Positions 12,043 to 23,448 of a stretch of 64,000 bases of DNA are shown in pieces; the first letter of the stretch is position 1; each line of letters begins with the position of its first letter. The DNA is taken from the NCBI GenBank assembly GCA_032716605.1, contig CM064517.1, positions 22,291,276-22,355,275 of the forward strand, read 5' to 3'. Under the pieces are notes generated by a model, which was not told where the DNA came from, searched no databases, and worked only from the letters and a program-made list of their open reading frames with translations. Source of the DNA: Paralithodes platypus (Eukaryota; Arthropoda; Malacostraca; Decapoda; Lithodidae). The position numbers were made by a program, and so were the translations under genes.

Positions 12043-12142
12043 NNNNNNNNNNNNNNNNNNNNNNNNNNNNNNNNNNNNNNNNNNNNNNNNNNNNNNNNNN
12101 NNNNNNNNNNNNNNNNNNNNNNNNNNNNNNNNNNNNNNNNNN
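12043..12142. other. assembly gap (100 N)
   Basis: Exactly 100 Ns, the usual placeholder for a scaffold join of unknown length. Any reading frame crossing it is artificial. Confidence 0.99.
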
Positions 12143-12144
12143 GT

Positions 12145-13843
12145 GCTGTAACAAACTGGTTAGTGCGAACTTTCCAGGTTAATTAGTGATTATCATAGGG
12201 CGGCGTCCAGGCCTGAGCCTGACCCCTTGTCCTTCCCTATCTGAAATTAATGACACTTCATCTTGTTTTCCTCCCGATCCTCCTGATAAGACCCCGCCCG
12301 AGGCAGTGGGCACCCTTGTTTCCAAGATAAATCAGGGATAGAGGATGGGGTCGCCGCGTCCCTGTGGACATCGGCTACTGTGGGACTCGTATGAGTCGGA
12401 CGTGGATGGACAGACCCCGGCTGAGCAAATCGCCAAACACCGAGGCTCTGGCCTACGCTCTCTTGAGAGTCTGAAACATTCTCAATTATTGAATAGCCTG
12501 AACTCTCCATTTCTGGGTTAAAATATCAATAGGTAAATCTTGTTAGGGACAGGCGCTTCACTATACTCTGAGGCTGTAACAGAAACATTGTCAGGTGTAG
12601 AGGTTACGATGAGATGCACTAGACTTAGAAGAATGTCGAGAGGACTTCTTATGGGAATCCTTTTTGGAGGATTTGTGGCTACGGTGTGACCGCGAACTGG
12701 ACCTAGGTTTGGAAGAATCACCACCATGGCCCCTGGGGGAAGCTTCACTCTTGCACTTCTTACTAGCCGGGGAAGAGGCCCGACTTGAAGACCGTTGTCT
12801 GAGGGGTGACCTTGACCTCGATCTCGCCTGCGACGAGGAGGTGGCTGCCGGTGGAGTATGCTCTCTCGGGCGTTTAAACGTCTCCACAGACGATACAGAA
12901 ACCCGGCTAGTCTCTGTCGGCTTAAAACCCCTTACTCTAGAGGTACGTTTAGGGGGAGGGTGCTCTGACAGCAACTTATCCCAAAGTGGGACGTTGTCAC
13001 ATTGAAGTGACTTATGTGCGACAATGGTAGTGTAGGCCGACATTTGTTGTCTGACCTCTCTCAACGCTACCGCCGCGGTCTTGTCATTGTCACACAGGAC
13101 TTTATTGGTTAATTGGAGCAAAAAAGCACAATTACGTGTAACCCAGAGACCCCTTGAACGGTCTAGACAACTAACACACCTTATGCAAAGGGTATGTGCA
13201 AAAATTGGGATACCCGCGCAAGTAGGGGTAATGCACAGGGCAAAAACCAGGTGTGGGCTCCATATATGGTAAAGGATATAGAAGCAGTGGAGAAAGTGCA
13301 GAGAAGAGCTAGCAAGCTGGTACCAACGTTGAAGAACGCGGGCTATGAGCAGAGGTTGAGGACACTGGGACTTCCGACACTGGCATATAGGAGAAAGAGA
13401 GGGGATATGATAGAGACTTTTTTAAGAGTGTCAGGAAAGTACATGAGGATGTGTGTGAAGGTATCTTCTTGATGCGGGAGGGAACAAGAACGAAGGACAC
13501 TCTAAGAAATTACAAAGAAAGAAATAGGCTTGAGAAGGCGAAGAACTCATTGTGATAGAGTGGTAAATGAGTGGAACGCACTGCCCCAGTATGTAGTCGA
13601 TTCCGATCATAAGGGTTTGAAAGTAATCTTGATAAAGCATGGGGAAGACAAGATTTGAAGTTTGATTATAAAACAAAATACAGAATAGTAAAATGTTGCG
13701 TCTGCTACCCGCCGCCGCCAACACCGTGAACGACCGCAGCAGTGCAAGCACTGGTACTGAGCTGGATACACAGGCATAGTTTGCCTTTTTCCAGAGGATC
13801 TACTGTAAGAAACTGTAAGAAAAACTGGGGTCACATTAGCCAT
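12145..13843 (-). pseudogene. DIRS-like Gag, N-terminal half (right copy)
   Basis: This is the cleaner reading of the Gag start. ATG at 13841-13843 encodes MANVTP, then a LINE (13246-13818) interrupts. The frame resumes at about 13236 with the Cys/His segment CITPTCAGIPIF, HTLCIRCVSCLDR and LWVTRNC, then YTTIVAHKSLQCDNVPLWD (about 13030). An Arg/Ser-rich region (12600-12850) with runs such as SSSRSHRSHKSSKK could bind nucleic acid or act as a nuclear signal. The spacing M-x2-V-T-x-C-x-T-P-T-C is identical to the plus-strand element once the LINE is removed. It ends at the gap. It is probably the same locus as 6084-7560. Confidence 0.75.
13246..13818 (+). mobile_element. 5'-truncated LINE 3' end in Gag (right copy)
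   Basis: It is nearly identical to 53465-54048. It encodes the RT C-terminal tail (VWAPYMVKDIEAVEKVQRR, LVPTLKNAGYEQRLRTLGLP) with later frameshifts and ends in the tandem motif CTGTAAGAAA. It is inserted after Gag codon 6 of a minus-strand DIRS-like element. Confidence 0.85.
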
Positions 13844-15651
13844 GACAGAGACTGGTGAGAGGAACTACCGCCGGGTCTGTATTGGTCCGCCGGAGCTCAG
13901 CTCTGGAAAAATAAAGAAAATTTCCAGGAATTAATGCTCATAAGGTTAACCCAAGTGTTCGCATACAAGTGTTAATAACCCGCCGGGTAACGGGATGCAA
14001 AGACACAGCTAACACATCTCGCCACGCGGCTGGGTATAAAGAGGCTAAACAAGTCTTCTTAGCTAAGAACATGAAGAATACCCTCTGATATAATGGTCCA
14101 GTATGGCACTAATAGTCTGTAGGAGGTGGTGACTGTCTCAAGATTCAATTTTGTAACAAAGCCCCCCCTCATAAAGACGCCGGCCCTTGAAATATTTTAG
14201 TAGAATAGCCCAGGGCAGGAATATACGAGATCTGATTTTTTAAACGAATTGTCCCAAACGATCGTCGTAAATTAGAAGGCGGCGATACTGAAAGTATCAC
14301 CCAATTAAGGTTAATCGAAATTGAATTTGTTTATAAATTCCTTAGTTCCTTTACTTAGGGACACCCGCCGGGTGTGGAAATCGATTTGGTTAAACCTCAC
14401 TGATCCTTCAAATGCCGTAAGAGTAAAGGCAGCGATACACAGAGTATCACTCACATGGATTGGTTAACTATAAGAGACCTAAGTCGTTTTATCCCACCCT
14501 GCTAAGGTGCACCCGCCGGGTGAGAAGTCTAAAAGTTAACCCCACAAGTTCCTGACCCCACTACTTTGTAAAAGATCGCCGGGGAGGAACGCCTAAACAA
14601 CAGCTAGGTTTTCCCCGTGGTTTGTCGTAAACCAGGTAGAAAAACCTATAAAAAACGAGTTGTTTCTCACGAACGTCGTTTCTTTATATATAACTAAATA
14701 TATATGTAAGGATGGGTACAGCCATCCCGCCGGGAATTATAAAGGAGGCCTGAAACCAGGCACCCACAGATACGCAGTCCTGGAGAGCCACAGACACCTC
14801 CCCTCGCCGGGGAACCAGCCAGTGTTAACAACCACGTGTGGCCTAACACTGCTCATCGGTCAGGATTTTCACGGTGTACCCGATAAAAACCCGCCGGAAG
14901 GCAAACCCCACCCTGAACAGACACCATCTGAACAATACGACACGAGGAGAGACACGCACGACTAACCAAGGTCACAACATAATCCGTGGAATTAGCCAAT
15001 ACACAACTAAACCAGGAAACAAATATAGTCCCAGGGAATAGCCAATTCCCCACCAAAAACCGGGTACACATGACACAGTAGGGCATATTTATAAAATAAA
15101 TAATAACACTAGACATGTGGCAAAGCTACGAGCGGCTGGCTAGGCCTAGGTAGACGGCATGAAAATAGTTGAAATATAAACACACACTGGAATATCACAA
15201 CAGGAACCACCGCCACCACACCACCGAAGCGATAACTTCCCACCCCGGGAAGCCTGACACGGACCCAGAAAAAACTTCACTAAGTGAAGAAAAATACGCT
15301 GGGAACGTCAGCAAACATACAGCTCACCTCATCAGAAGGATAAAAGGCAGTAGTTATTAACGCGTAATGAAAGCCGCCTGCATCACCAACTAAACCAAAC
15401 TGTGAAAAGTTCACGTGTCCACAACAGGACCACGAGGGTACATCCGAAATAGATGCCCCATACATACGACCCAAAATACATTGCACTGCGGGCAACCAGC
15501 CCAGGACACTCCTGCTACGCCTATCCTAACCTTACTCGATACATCCCAGAGTAAACAAATGAGAAAAAACTCACTAGGGACGCCACGAATGCGGAACCAG
15601 CGGAGCCTGAAAGGAACGTCCGGGCAGGCTGAGCGCAGAGCAAAGAAGGAG
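13844..15651 (-). other. DIRS-like leader and adjoining sequence (right copy)
   Basis: Same content as 7561-9377, including the CCGCCGG palindromes and the GATAC hairpins. No gene. Confidence 0.55.
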
Positions 15652-15953
15652 GAATGACGCCTGATTCAGCGTCTGGTCAGAAATCCACACAAGTACATCC
15701 ACGATATGATGGAAAGCTTATTGGATAGTTATTCTTATTTTCTTTTTGTTTTTATTTTTTACGAAGTTTTTTCGTAGTGAGAACCCAATCATAATGACTG
15801 AAGCCATGAGTGAGGTCGCGTGCGCTCATGATGAAGGCTCCTCAGTTTTTAAATGCTCTGCGCGGTAGATTCAAACTACGGCGGATTAGTGTTTGAAGAG
15901 GATGCCTTATGTAATAGGCATGTTCGTCAATGATGGAGGGGCCACTAATAAAT
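15652..15953. mobile_element. MITE family A, half copy (right copy)
   Basis: Counterpart of 9378-9681, ending in the family A TIR block GGGGCCACTAATAA. Confidence 0.8.
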
Positions 15954-18098
15954 AGTAACCTGTAACAACAATGAAACATGTGAAAATATAATTTTTCTGG
16001 TCAAAATCGCGAATATAGATGGACCAGCCCATTCCTGAATTATGGAGAAAATTGAGGCAACCCCTCCCTCCACGAGGCCTCAAGCCACACTGAGCCTACT
16101 CATACACACACTCGGTTATGTAACACACCCGCTAGGCACGTAAGCACATCCTCCACACAGTTTGCTAATGTTAGCACAAAAATATACCAACGAATTAGGG
16201 AATAACAGGGAAAATAGGTGATAATTGAAGGGGGAGAGGAAAGGGAGGAAGGAGGGGATGTGGAGGAGTGATATGAGGTACAGGGGAGAAGAAAAAAACA
16301 AATTGTTTAGTGCTACTGGGACTGTTTAAATGTTTTTTTTAGGCCTCCCTCTTAAGAGCTTTGCCGCTGTCGCCCAGTAAAACCTCTTAAGAGCTTTGCA
16401 GCCGTTTATGGGTTAAGAACCACTTATAACACATTAATCAAGATTATCTGCGCTTTTATCTAAAAAAACTTATTAAACATGATTTTATTCACTTTATCCT
16501 CAACCAATGAACCATTCTTAGAACCACTTAGAACATATTAAGCCAGATGAATATGAGGAGGAAAAGAAAATAACATGAGTTCAGTTGCACTAAGTTTTTC
16601 TCTCTTATCCAACACTTACACAAGTGATCTTCCTTGTGCGAGAGGGATCTGCCTTGTGTTAGAGGGATCTGCCTTGTGTGGGACAATCAACTTTTTGAAG
16701 TTTCCCATAGTCTTATGTTCTTATACAGTCGACCCTCAATTTAACTGACTAATTGGGGGGAGACTGTGTCCGTAGCTGGAAAAAGTCCGTAGCTGGAAAA
16801 CTGCATTAGGACTTCGCCGATTTAGCCCTAATATGCCTCAAAAATACAGATTTTTAACTTTCCGTGAGTTTTTATGTCTTTCCTTACATATTGCACATAA
16901 AAAAAAAAAAAATTTAATGAACATTTTTCATTACCCAGATAAACAAATAGAAAACATAGAAATACAGGGGTTTACCGGGAAACTGTAGCGCCGCGCCAGC
17001 CACCTACCGGACAATTTTTCTACTAAGAGATGATTGTTGATGATGCTTTTATTTTATACTAGCCCACTGGGCCTAGGCCCTCTCAAGGCTAGTGGTGGAG
17101 GAGGTGATACAGAGTTTAAAGTCACGTATATGTCAGTAGTTATAGGTCATTGTATAAATTTATCGCTCTCAGGAAGTGACGAATAGGGGTGAAATTGAAA
17201 GAGTCGGAGTCAGAGAGGATGCCATGTAATGAGGTGTTCAGCAAGAATCTCCGTCTTTCAGATGCATAGACGGGACAAATACAAAGAAAGTGAAAAACAG
17301 TCAATGATGTATGGCAATGTTGGCATTCAGGTGGTGGACCACGAGGGGTGGACATCAGGTAACCATGTGTGAGGCGTGTGTGGCCTAAACGTAATCTATT
17401 TTTTAAATTTTTTTTTTAATTTTTTTTTAAATTTATTGTTCTTGTTAAAAGAGTACTCTTTGTTTAAATCTGTTGTTACTTCATATTTTGCAATTATTTC
17501 TCTTTATATTATATGTATTCATTGTCGATAGTATCAATTGCTTACTTTTGCGATTTCCTTAGTTTATTTGTGCTATAAATGTAGGTTATTTGTAGGGTAG
17601 TTATTGATAGGGGTCACTTGAGGCATGCTATGCTTACAGGTACCTACCCGATAGCACTATCGTTAGTGAGTGCTGTACTGTATTTTATATATTATTTTGT
17701 AATAGTATAGATATCTTATCAATATTTGTATTTTTTACTATTGTTAATGTCTTGTCATGTTGCAAATTTGATTTTAAATAATATTTTGACATTTAACATG
17801 TAGTTTCTTTATTCATGCAGAGTTTAGTAAAATTTGCCAGAACGTCCCGGACTTCCCAAACTTGACTACTTCCTTTAACGTGACGATAGTGCGTTGTTAT
17901 ATGTGCGATTGGTTTGCTTGGGAAACAGATTAACTTGCTCATGTAGTGATGTACACCCTATGTGGTGGATTGTGTTCTTTTATTTAATAATTTTCATTTT
18001 AGTAAGCGTTGTTTCCACATAGCGATTTTGATAATTTAATTTGACTTTATATTGTCCTTGTCCCAATTTTGGTTTGTTTAGTTTGCAAGTTTTACATT
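15954..18098. other. AT-rich non-coding sequence (right copy)
   Basis: Counterpart of 9682-11898. The only coding trace is the LINE tail at 17140-17400. The remainder has A/T runs and no ORF with recognisable content. Confidence 0.5.
17140..17400 (-). pseudogene. LINE C-terminal zinc-knuckle-like tail
   Basis: The minus-strand reading has PECQHCHTSLTVFHFLCICP, a C-x2-C-x7-H-x4-C pattern followed by YASERRRF. This is typical of the end of I/Jockey-type LINE ORF2 proteins. Only the last ~70 residues remain, with a stop at 17140, and no RT domain is next to it. It is a relic. Confidence 0.6.
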
Positions 18099-18102
18099 TT
18101 AA

Positions 18103-18746
18103 CCTGACAAGCGCGATATAGACCTAGGGGCTAGGGTAGTTATTTGTGCATTTCTAACCTTGGATTCTGACAGAATTAGTTATATTTACAATATAGAGCA
18201 TTATTTGTTTTCGGTATGCTTTTATTTTACATATATGATGTACTGTATATATGAACCTTCAAGAGTGCTAAAATAAGTGGGAAAAGCATTTGGGTGGTGA
18301 AAAACGAAGATATTGGCCACCCGGTCATAATCTCAGGCGAGAGAGAGCCACAGGCAACCCTCCTCTCTCGCTGTCTGTGAGGTAACCGAGACGAGCGGGG
18401 CGGTGTGGGCCGGTGTCTGGGTGTTACATAACAATCTTTTATGCAACCCACTTGTGCTACATTATCGCGGGAGAGAAAAATAACCGATAAATGATGATAA
18501 TAAGAGGAAAAATAGGTGATAATTGAGGAGGGGAGGGAGGGGGGAATAAGGTGGGGAAGGAGGGGAGGGGGGTGGGTGAGATTTACATGGATGAGTACTG
18601 GAGGGGAATTATCTCACCTAGAGACAAATTCCTTTGTTTTGATAGGCCCTTTTTTTTTTGGAAGGCTTTTTTTATAGTCTTGCTTCCGTGAGGCCTATCG
18701 CGTTCCCTATAGGAAGCCTTCCGTGAGGCCTATCGCGCTTGCCGGG
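18103..18746. mobile_element. TTAA-flanked MITE, family E
   Basis: It is flanked by TTAA at 18099-18102 and 18747-18750. Inward termini are CCTGACAAGCGCGATA and CCCGGCAAGCGCGATA, so the TIR is about 16 bp. The interior carries G-rich runs (18525-18575) and two copies of CTTCCGTGAGGCCTATCGCG. It has no ORF. A second copy at 61660-62280 has an empty-site comparator in this window. The TTAA target and C-rich ends fit piggyBac-type mobilisation. Confidence 0.85.
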
Positions 18747-18889
18747 TTAATAGGGTTTGGTCTGCACGTGAACCATTAATTGAAGAGGGCCACAAGTGTA
18801 TGTCATCCTTAATGGAGCGAAGGTGGCCAGTTAATGGGTGCGCTCTCCACTGCTCTCTACTAAGAGAATATGTGAGTCAGATACAAGGG

Positions 18890-19460
18890 GAGATAGAAGG
18901 GCAGGAAGACCCCATTGATATGGAGAGACTGTGTAAGATAAGCTTTGGATGATAGAGGAATGACTATAGATCAGGCAAGAGAAGTGGTAATAAACAGGAA
19001 TGAATGGAGAATGCTTGTGAATAGATGAGTGAACACGTGGTCATTTGGGGGAAGAGGTCGGGCGCAAGTTGGATAAGTTAATAGTCCATCAGGCGCCTGG
19101 CCCGGGGAGACAATTTATATGAAGGGTGCGCCTGGAAGTGTGGTGGGCGGGCTTGTGGCTTCGGCTCCACTGCATGTCTGCCTGCCGAGATCGGAACCTC
19201 TCCGAGTGGTCGGGGGCCGGGGGAGAGCTGGAGGGACCTTGGTGACCCTGGTCTCTGGGTCTTCTCCTGGGTGACCTAGATGTGTGTGAATTTTTGTTTT
19301 GTCTGTGTGTGTTCGCTGCTTTGTGTTGTGTTTTGTGTTTTCCCTATTCTTACTCTTGTCTTGAATCGCCCCCCCCCCCCCAAAAAAAAAAAAAAAAAAA
19401 AAAAAAAGGGAAAAGGAAACTTTAAAAAAAAGGAAAAGTGGGGATTGGGACTGAGTAACT
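18890..19460 (+). mobile_element. LINE 3'-end fragment
   Basis: It begins with a relic of an RT C-terminus (NRNEWRMLV near 18990-19020) and continues into a 3' untranslated stretch. That stretch shares GTGACCTAGATGTGTGT and the CCCGGGGAG block with 22420-22690. It ends in C/A runs (about 19367-19407). It is the same LINE type as the pseudogene at 21848. Bases 18751-18889 show nothing. Confidence 0.6.
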
Positions 19461-19515
19461 ATATAGATATAGATAATATATAGATAATATATAGATAATA
19501 TATAGATATAGATAA
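19440..19515. repeat. ATATAGATA microsatellite
   Basis: Short A/T repeats of the type TATAGATAA run over about 60 bp after the poly-A of the preceding LINE tail. Confidence 0.8.
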
Positions 19516-19581
19516 TTTACTTATCTCTATCCTAGATTTAAGAAAGATTGTACGCAGGTATATTTTTAAGTACGCTACTTG

Positions 19582-19905
19582 TACAGTTGGTCAAAGTTCC
19601 AGCTGACCCACCCTCGCTCTGGGGCTCGCAGAATTAGCTGGCAATACTGGTGTAGTTGCCAATCAGTGGATATAATAACTTGAATATTTAAGCAAATCTA
19701 CGAACTTTGGGTGAATGTTCGGGATCATACATAGCGATGTATGCATTTGTATTTGAGATAGGCTTAGTTTATGTTCTAATAATGATATAGCCGAAATCTG
19801 CCAATCCCAATCTTTGTATGACACCTCCTTCCTACACCAGTATTGCCAGATAATTCTTTGAGCCCCAGAGCGAGGGTGGGTCAGCTGGAACTTTGACCAA
19901 CTGTA
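19582..19905. mobile_element. mariner-type MITE with ~80-bp TIRs
   Basis: It starts TACAGTTGGTCAAAG and ends with the inverse at 19905. The arms, about 19582-19660 and 19830-19905, match almost perfectly (GACCCACCCTCGCTCTGGGG in both, inverted). Total length is 324 bp including terminal TA, with no ORF. Confidence 0.88.
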
Positions 19906-19994
19906 CCTTCTTTACAGTTTTTATTGTATGTTTGTCACAAAAATAAAAAGTTAGAGCTCTAAGCAAAGGGTTTATTCTCATCCTATATTATTGT

Positions 19995-20190
19995 TAGTGG
20001 TGTGTGAATTTTGTGTTTTGTCTGTGTTTGTTCATTGTTTTGTCTTGTGTTTTGTGTTCTTGCTCTGTCTTGAGTCAGCCACCCCCAAGAAGAAGAAAAA
20101 AAAAAAAAAAAAAAAAAAAAAAATAATAATAATAAAATAGAGGAAAATAAAAATAAAAAATGGAAAAGTGGGGAGTGGGCCTGAGCATAG
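19995..20190 (+). mobile_element. LINE 3'-end fragment with poly-A
   Basis: GTGTGTGAATTTTGTGTTTTG through GGAAAAGTGGGGAGTGGG resembles 19284-19460, including a long A run (20096-20122). It appears inserted in the hairpin-containing repeat whose uninterrupted form is at 59590-59692. Confidence 0.65.
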
Positions 20191-20199
20191 GTGTTGATA

Positions 20200-20235
20200 T
20201 TTATCACGAATGTCCCCCTCCAGACTTGTGATAAA
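20200..20235 (+). other. conserved hairpin, copy 2
   Basis: Arms TTTATCAC (20200-20207) and GTGATAAA (20228-20235) pair perfectly around the loop GAATGTCCCCCTCCAGACTT. The loop matches the hairpins at 2081-2120 and 59646-59692 although the arms differ. Bases 20236-20490 resemble the middle of MITE A (TTTTTTCGTAGTGG). Confidence 0.65.
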
Positions 20236-20491
20236 CGGCATAATGTCAGTTCTAATCTTTTTCTTTTTATTATTTTTTATTTAGTTTTTTCGTAGTGGCA
20301 TCCGCATCATAAGGACGAGTCCGTAAATAATTATGAGCGTACGCTTACGATGAATTGGTCTCTATGCTCCGGGGCGGGTGATTAAAAAATAATAAAATAA
20401 AAAAGTTTAGAACTCTTATGTTCTACGCTTCCCGCAGTTCAGATGTCTTCCAGCGTGGGTTCCCCGGGACGCCACGCATCCTCGGCCTTAA

Positions 20492-20657
20492 CTACACATA
20501 TACATAAAATTTTAAGACTGAGTGCTCCACACATACGTGCAGTTTCAGTCTCTTGTCCTAATGGCGGCGTTCCAGGCAACCCTGTTAAGGGCTGCTTCGC
20601 TTGTCAAGTTTTTGGATTTGAGATAGGCACGCATAGTCCGATCCCAGGTCTTCCTTG
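20492..20657. repeat. dispersed repeat D with an unoccupied TTAA site
   Basis: It shares ACTGAGTGCTCCACACAT, CTAATGGCGGCGTTCCAGG and GATCCCAGGTCTTCCT with 61585-62353. Its CCTGTTAAGGGC (20581-20592) is intact, whereas the other copy is split there by MITE E. The window end (63975-64000) has the first bases of another copy. Confidence 0.8.
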
Positions 20658-21106
20658 GTACAGTATATACCAAGATTCACAAGTACATCAGAACGAATGG
20701 TCTTAATAGGTGTGGGACCTAGGGGCACCCCACCAGAACCAACTGCAGAGACGCAATCCGTGCGCGTGTACGGCACTACGGCTGGCCCAGTATTGTGTGC
20801 CTAGTGATGGGGCAGCCTCCCGGTGCGCTACCTCCGGGTTCGGGCCCCTGTACTACTAGGCGGAAAGTGCCAGTCTGTAAAGACACTATGCCCTGTACAC
20901 TCTAGGTCCTCCTGGCCAGGATGCACCCCCAGGGGGCCAGAGCTGGGCCTGAGGTAGGTCCCTCCACGTCAGCGAGCCGTCATTAGGAGAGTTTGAAGCA
21001 TGTTTTACGTGGGGTGCCTGCTCTTGCTAGCCCCCAACCACAGTTGTTGGCTGTGGACCTAGCCTTTGCCTGCAAGGCAGCAGGCAGTTTGTGTTGTGTT
21101 TGCTCC
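20658..21106. other. no recognisable feature
   Basis: Moderately GC-rich sequence without a convincing ORF or known repeat. Confidence 0.4.
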
Positions 21107-21225
21107 CCTAGACAGGTTGCCATCCAAGGCTGACGAGTCCCGTCTACCCGGATTGTGTAGGGTTGTCTCCCCTAGATGGGTTGCCAACCAAAGCTAACGA
21201 GTCCCATCCATCCGATTATGAAATA
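21107..21225. repeat. two imperfect ~60-bp tandem copies
   Basis: CTCCCCTAGACAGGTTGCC...GACGAGTCCC is followed by CTCCCCTAGATGGGTTGCC...AACGAGTCCC with a period of about 60 bp. Bases 21226-21847 have nothing recognisable. Confidence 0.75.
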
Positions 21226-21847
21226 TAATTTAGTATTATGGTAAGTAGGCTACCTACTGTTATGTTTATAAGAGATATTTATTAATGATAAGTAAATTAT
21301 CGCATATCGGCGATTTCCATCACTCAGAATCTTGGCGCTTCAAATCAAAATGACACAGTTTTGTCATGTTACTGAGAAATGTCCGAATGCGTCAATGCAG
21401 TAAAAATATATAATGGAAGCCACGGCTAAGGTCTATTTACATTCGTTGAACAATTGATTATGATTATGAATTATGCATTATGGATTATTATGGATTTTAT
21501 TGATTACTAATTTATTTCACCACTGAAACCATTCCTAAGTCACTGTCGACTGCTTTCATGCATCGTTTGGGACTACAGAATATCAATACAAGCTTGCAAG
21601 AGGACCACAAGCAAGCAAGAGTCAGCTGACTGGTTATGTGTTTTTGTTCTTGTTGGTTATTCGGACCATCCGCTAATACAACAAAACTTTCTCTAGTGCA
21701 GTTTTAAGTGGTTTTAAGCCATGAAAAATGCAAGGGAGGCCAGCCGGGCGTTACAGGGCAAACTCGATATGAACTCTATGGAGTCCAGCCGGGCCAGATG
21801 GGTTAATACGAAAGAATTGTGATGATTGGGAGTTGAATTAGTTGCCG

Positions 21848-22424
21848 TTTGCTGGTGACATATCACTGGTGGCGGATTCTGAGGAGAAGCTACAGCGAGT
21901 AGCAATAGAGTTTGATGTGGTATGTGGGAGGAGGAAGCTGAGGGTGAATGTTAATGGTGGTGTGTAATAGAGATGCTCGTAGGGTAAGACGGAGTGTTTG
22001 AGGCAAGGAAAGTTTTTGGAGCAATTTGAAGTATGAGGAAGGTGAGAAATCTCGGAATGAAACAAAAAGTGCAATGTATCAAAGGATAGTTTTACCAACA
22101 GTGATGTATGGGGCTGAGACATGAAGTCTGAATGTACATGAAAAAAGAAGGTTGGATGTGATGGAGATGAGCTGCTTGAGGAGTATGTGTCGAGTGACAC
22201 GTAGAGGTAGATTGACGATGGACATGTAGAACGAATGGGTGATGAAAGGCTTGCAAAGAGAATGAATGAGCCAGAAATAATTGAGAGGAAGCCCTCGGAG
22301 GAAATGGAGAGATAGTGTGAAGAAAGCATTGAAAGACAGAGAGATGACTGAAGAACAGGTAAGAGAAGTAGAGATGAATAGGAATGAATGGAGAATGCTT
22401 TTAATGATTGACAATGCGGTCGTA
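21848..22424 (+). pseudogene. LINE reverse transcriptase C-terminal relic
   Basis: The plus strand reads as a degenerate RT tail: DISLVADSEEKL (just after the YADD position), RRKLRVNVN, then VLPTVMYGAET, LDVMEMSCLRSM and NRNEWRML, with in-frame stops (for example after GAET and after MDM) and at least one shift. This is the C-terminus of a non-LTR RT of the type common in arthropods. A 3' untranslated part (22425-22760) matches 19030-19330. The catalytic palm is absent. It is a dead copy. Confidence 0.75.
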
Positions 22425-22766
22425 GGGAATGGGGGGTCAGGCGCCAGTTGGACTAGATAATAGTCCGTGAGGAGCCCAGCCCGGGGAGCCGGTATATATA
22501 TGAAGGGCCCTGCCTGAAAGCATGTGGGCAGGCATTATGGTGTAGTTCCGCTGCGTGTCTGCCTCGTTGACCTCAACCTCTCAGAGAGATCTGGGACCTT
22601 GGAATAGTTTGTTGGAGACCCCTCATGGTCCTTGGTCTCTGTGTCTTCTCCTGGGTGACCTAGATGTGTGTAAATTTTCTATTTATATATTATTTTGTTA
22701 TTTGTGTTTAGGCTCTATCTCATGTCGGCTACCCCCAGCTATGAGATATGTGCCTGAGTATATACA

Positions 22767-23152
22767 TACAGTAGGGTCCCGCATAAAACGTGTTCGCATA
22801 AAACGAGTCTCGATTAAAACGACCGACCTAAAATATTAATATTTAATTTTCGATCAGAACGAATGTGATCACATAAAACGAGTCCGCCGCCAAAGTGGGG
22901 CAAATACAAGGAGTTTTCATATAGAGCGCCGAAATATCGTACAAAACGTACAAAATATCGTACGCTTTCATATAAAACGCCGAAATATCGTACAAAACAT
23001 ACGAAATATCGTTCGCTTTGTACGAAAATTTTCGCTTACAGTGAACATTGACGATATTGCGCCACCAAAATGCTGTGTTCACATAAAACGAATTCACATA
23101 AAACGCCCTCGTTTATCGACCATAAACTCGTTTTATGTGAGACCCTACTGTA
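22767..23152. mobile_element. mariner-type MITE (TIR TACAGTAGGGTCCC)
   Basis: It begins TACAGTAGGGTCCCGCATAA and ends with the inverse at 23152, with TA at both ends. The interior repeats CGCCGAAATATCGTACAAAA twice and AACGA-rich units. It is 386 bp long with no coding capacity. Confidence 0.9.
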
Positions 23153-23448
23153 CTTACATACAATAATCAAACAGGTTTCTTTCAGTAATATTTTAGTGTT
23201 GCCTTCCCTCTATCTTCTGATACATAGTAAAGTACAGTTAAAGCGAGAATTGTGGGTGAAAAATGAGCGATAGTAAACAATTTTGGTGGCGCGAATTTGG
23301 GACTCGGCTGGGATAGACTAATATATTAATGAGAAAGATAAACTTCCATAAGTAATGCCCGGAGAACAAGAGGGTTAATCTCGGAGGGATCTTCGTGCCT
23401 TGATAATTAACCAGGCTAGAAATATATTTAAGGGAAGGATTGTCTTAA

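Larger units (their letters stand above)
12143..18240. repeat. right copy of the ~6 kb duplicated block
   Basis: The first base after the gap corresponds to 6084 and the block ends at 18240, corresponding to the last base before the gap (12042). Beyond 18240 the sequence continues into the rest of MITE E, which the left copy lacks. This supports overlapping contig ends. Confidence 0.9.

Noticed and set aside
11962..12186. Open frame running through the N gap
   Set aside because: The gap is a placeholder, so the frame is artificial.
6084..18240. Segmental duplication as a biological event
   Set aside because: Position of the copies at both edges of the gap and mainly homopolymer-type differences make an unmerged contig overlap far more likely.
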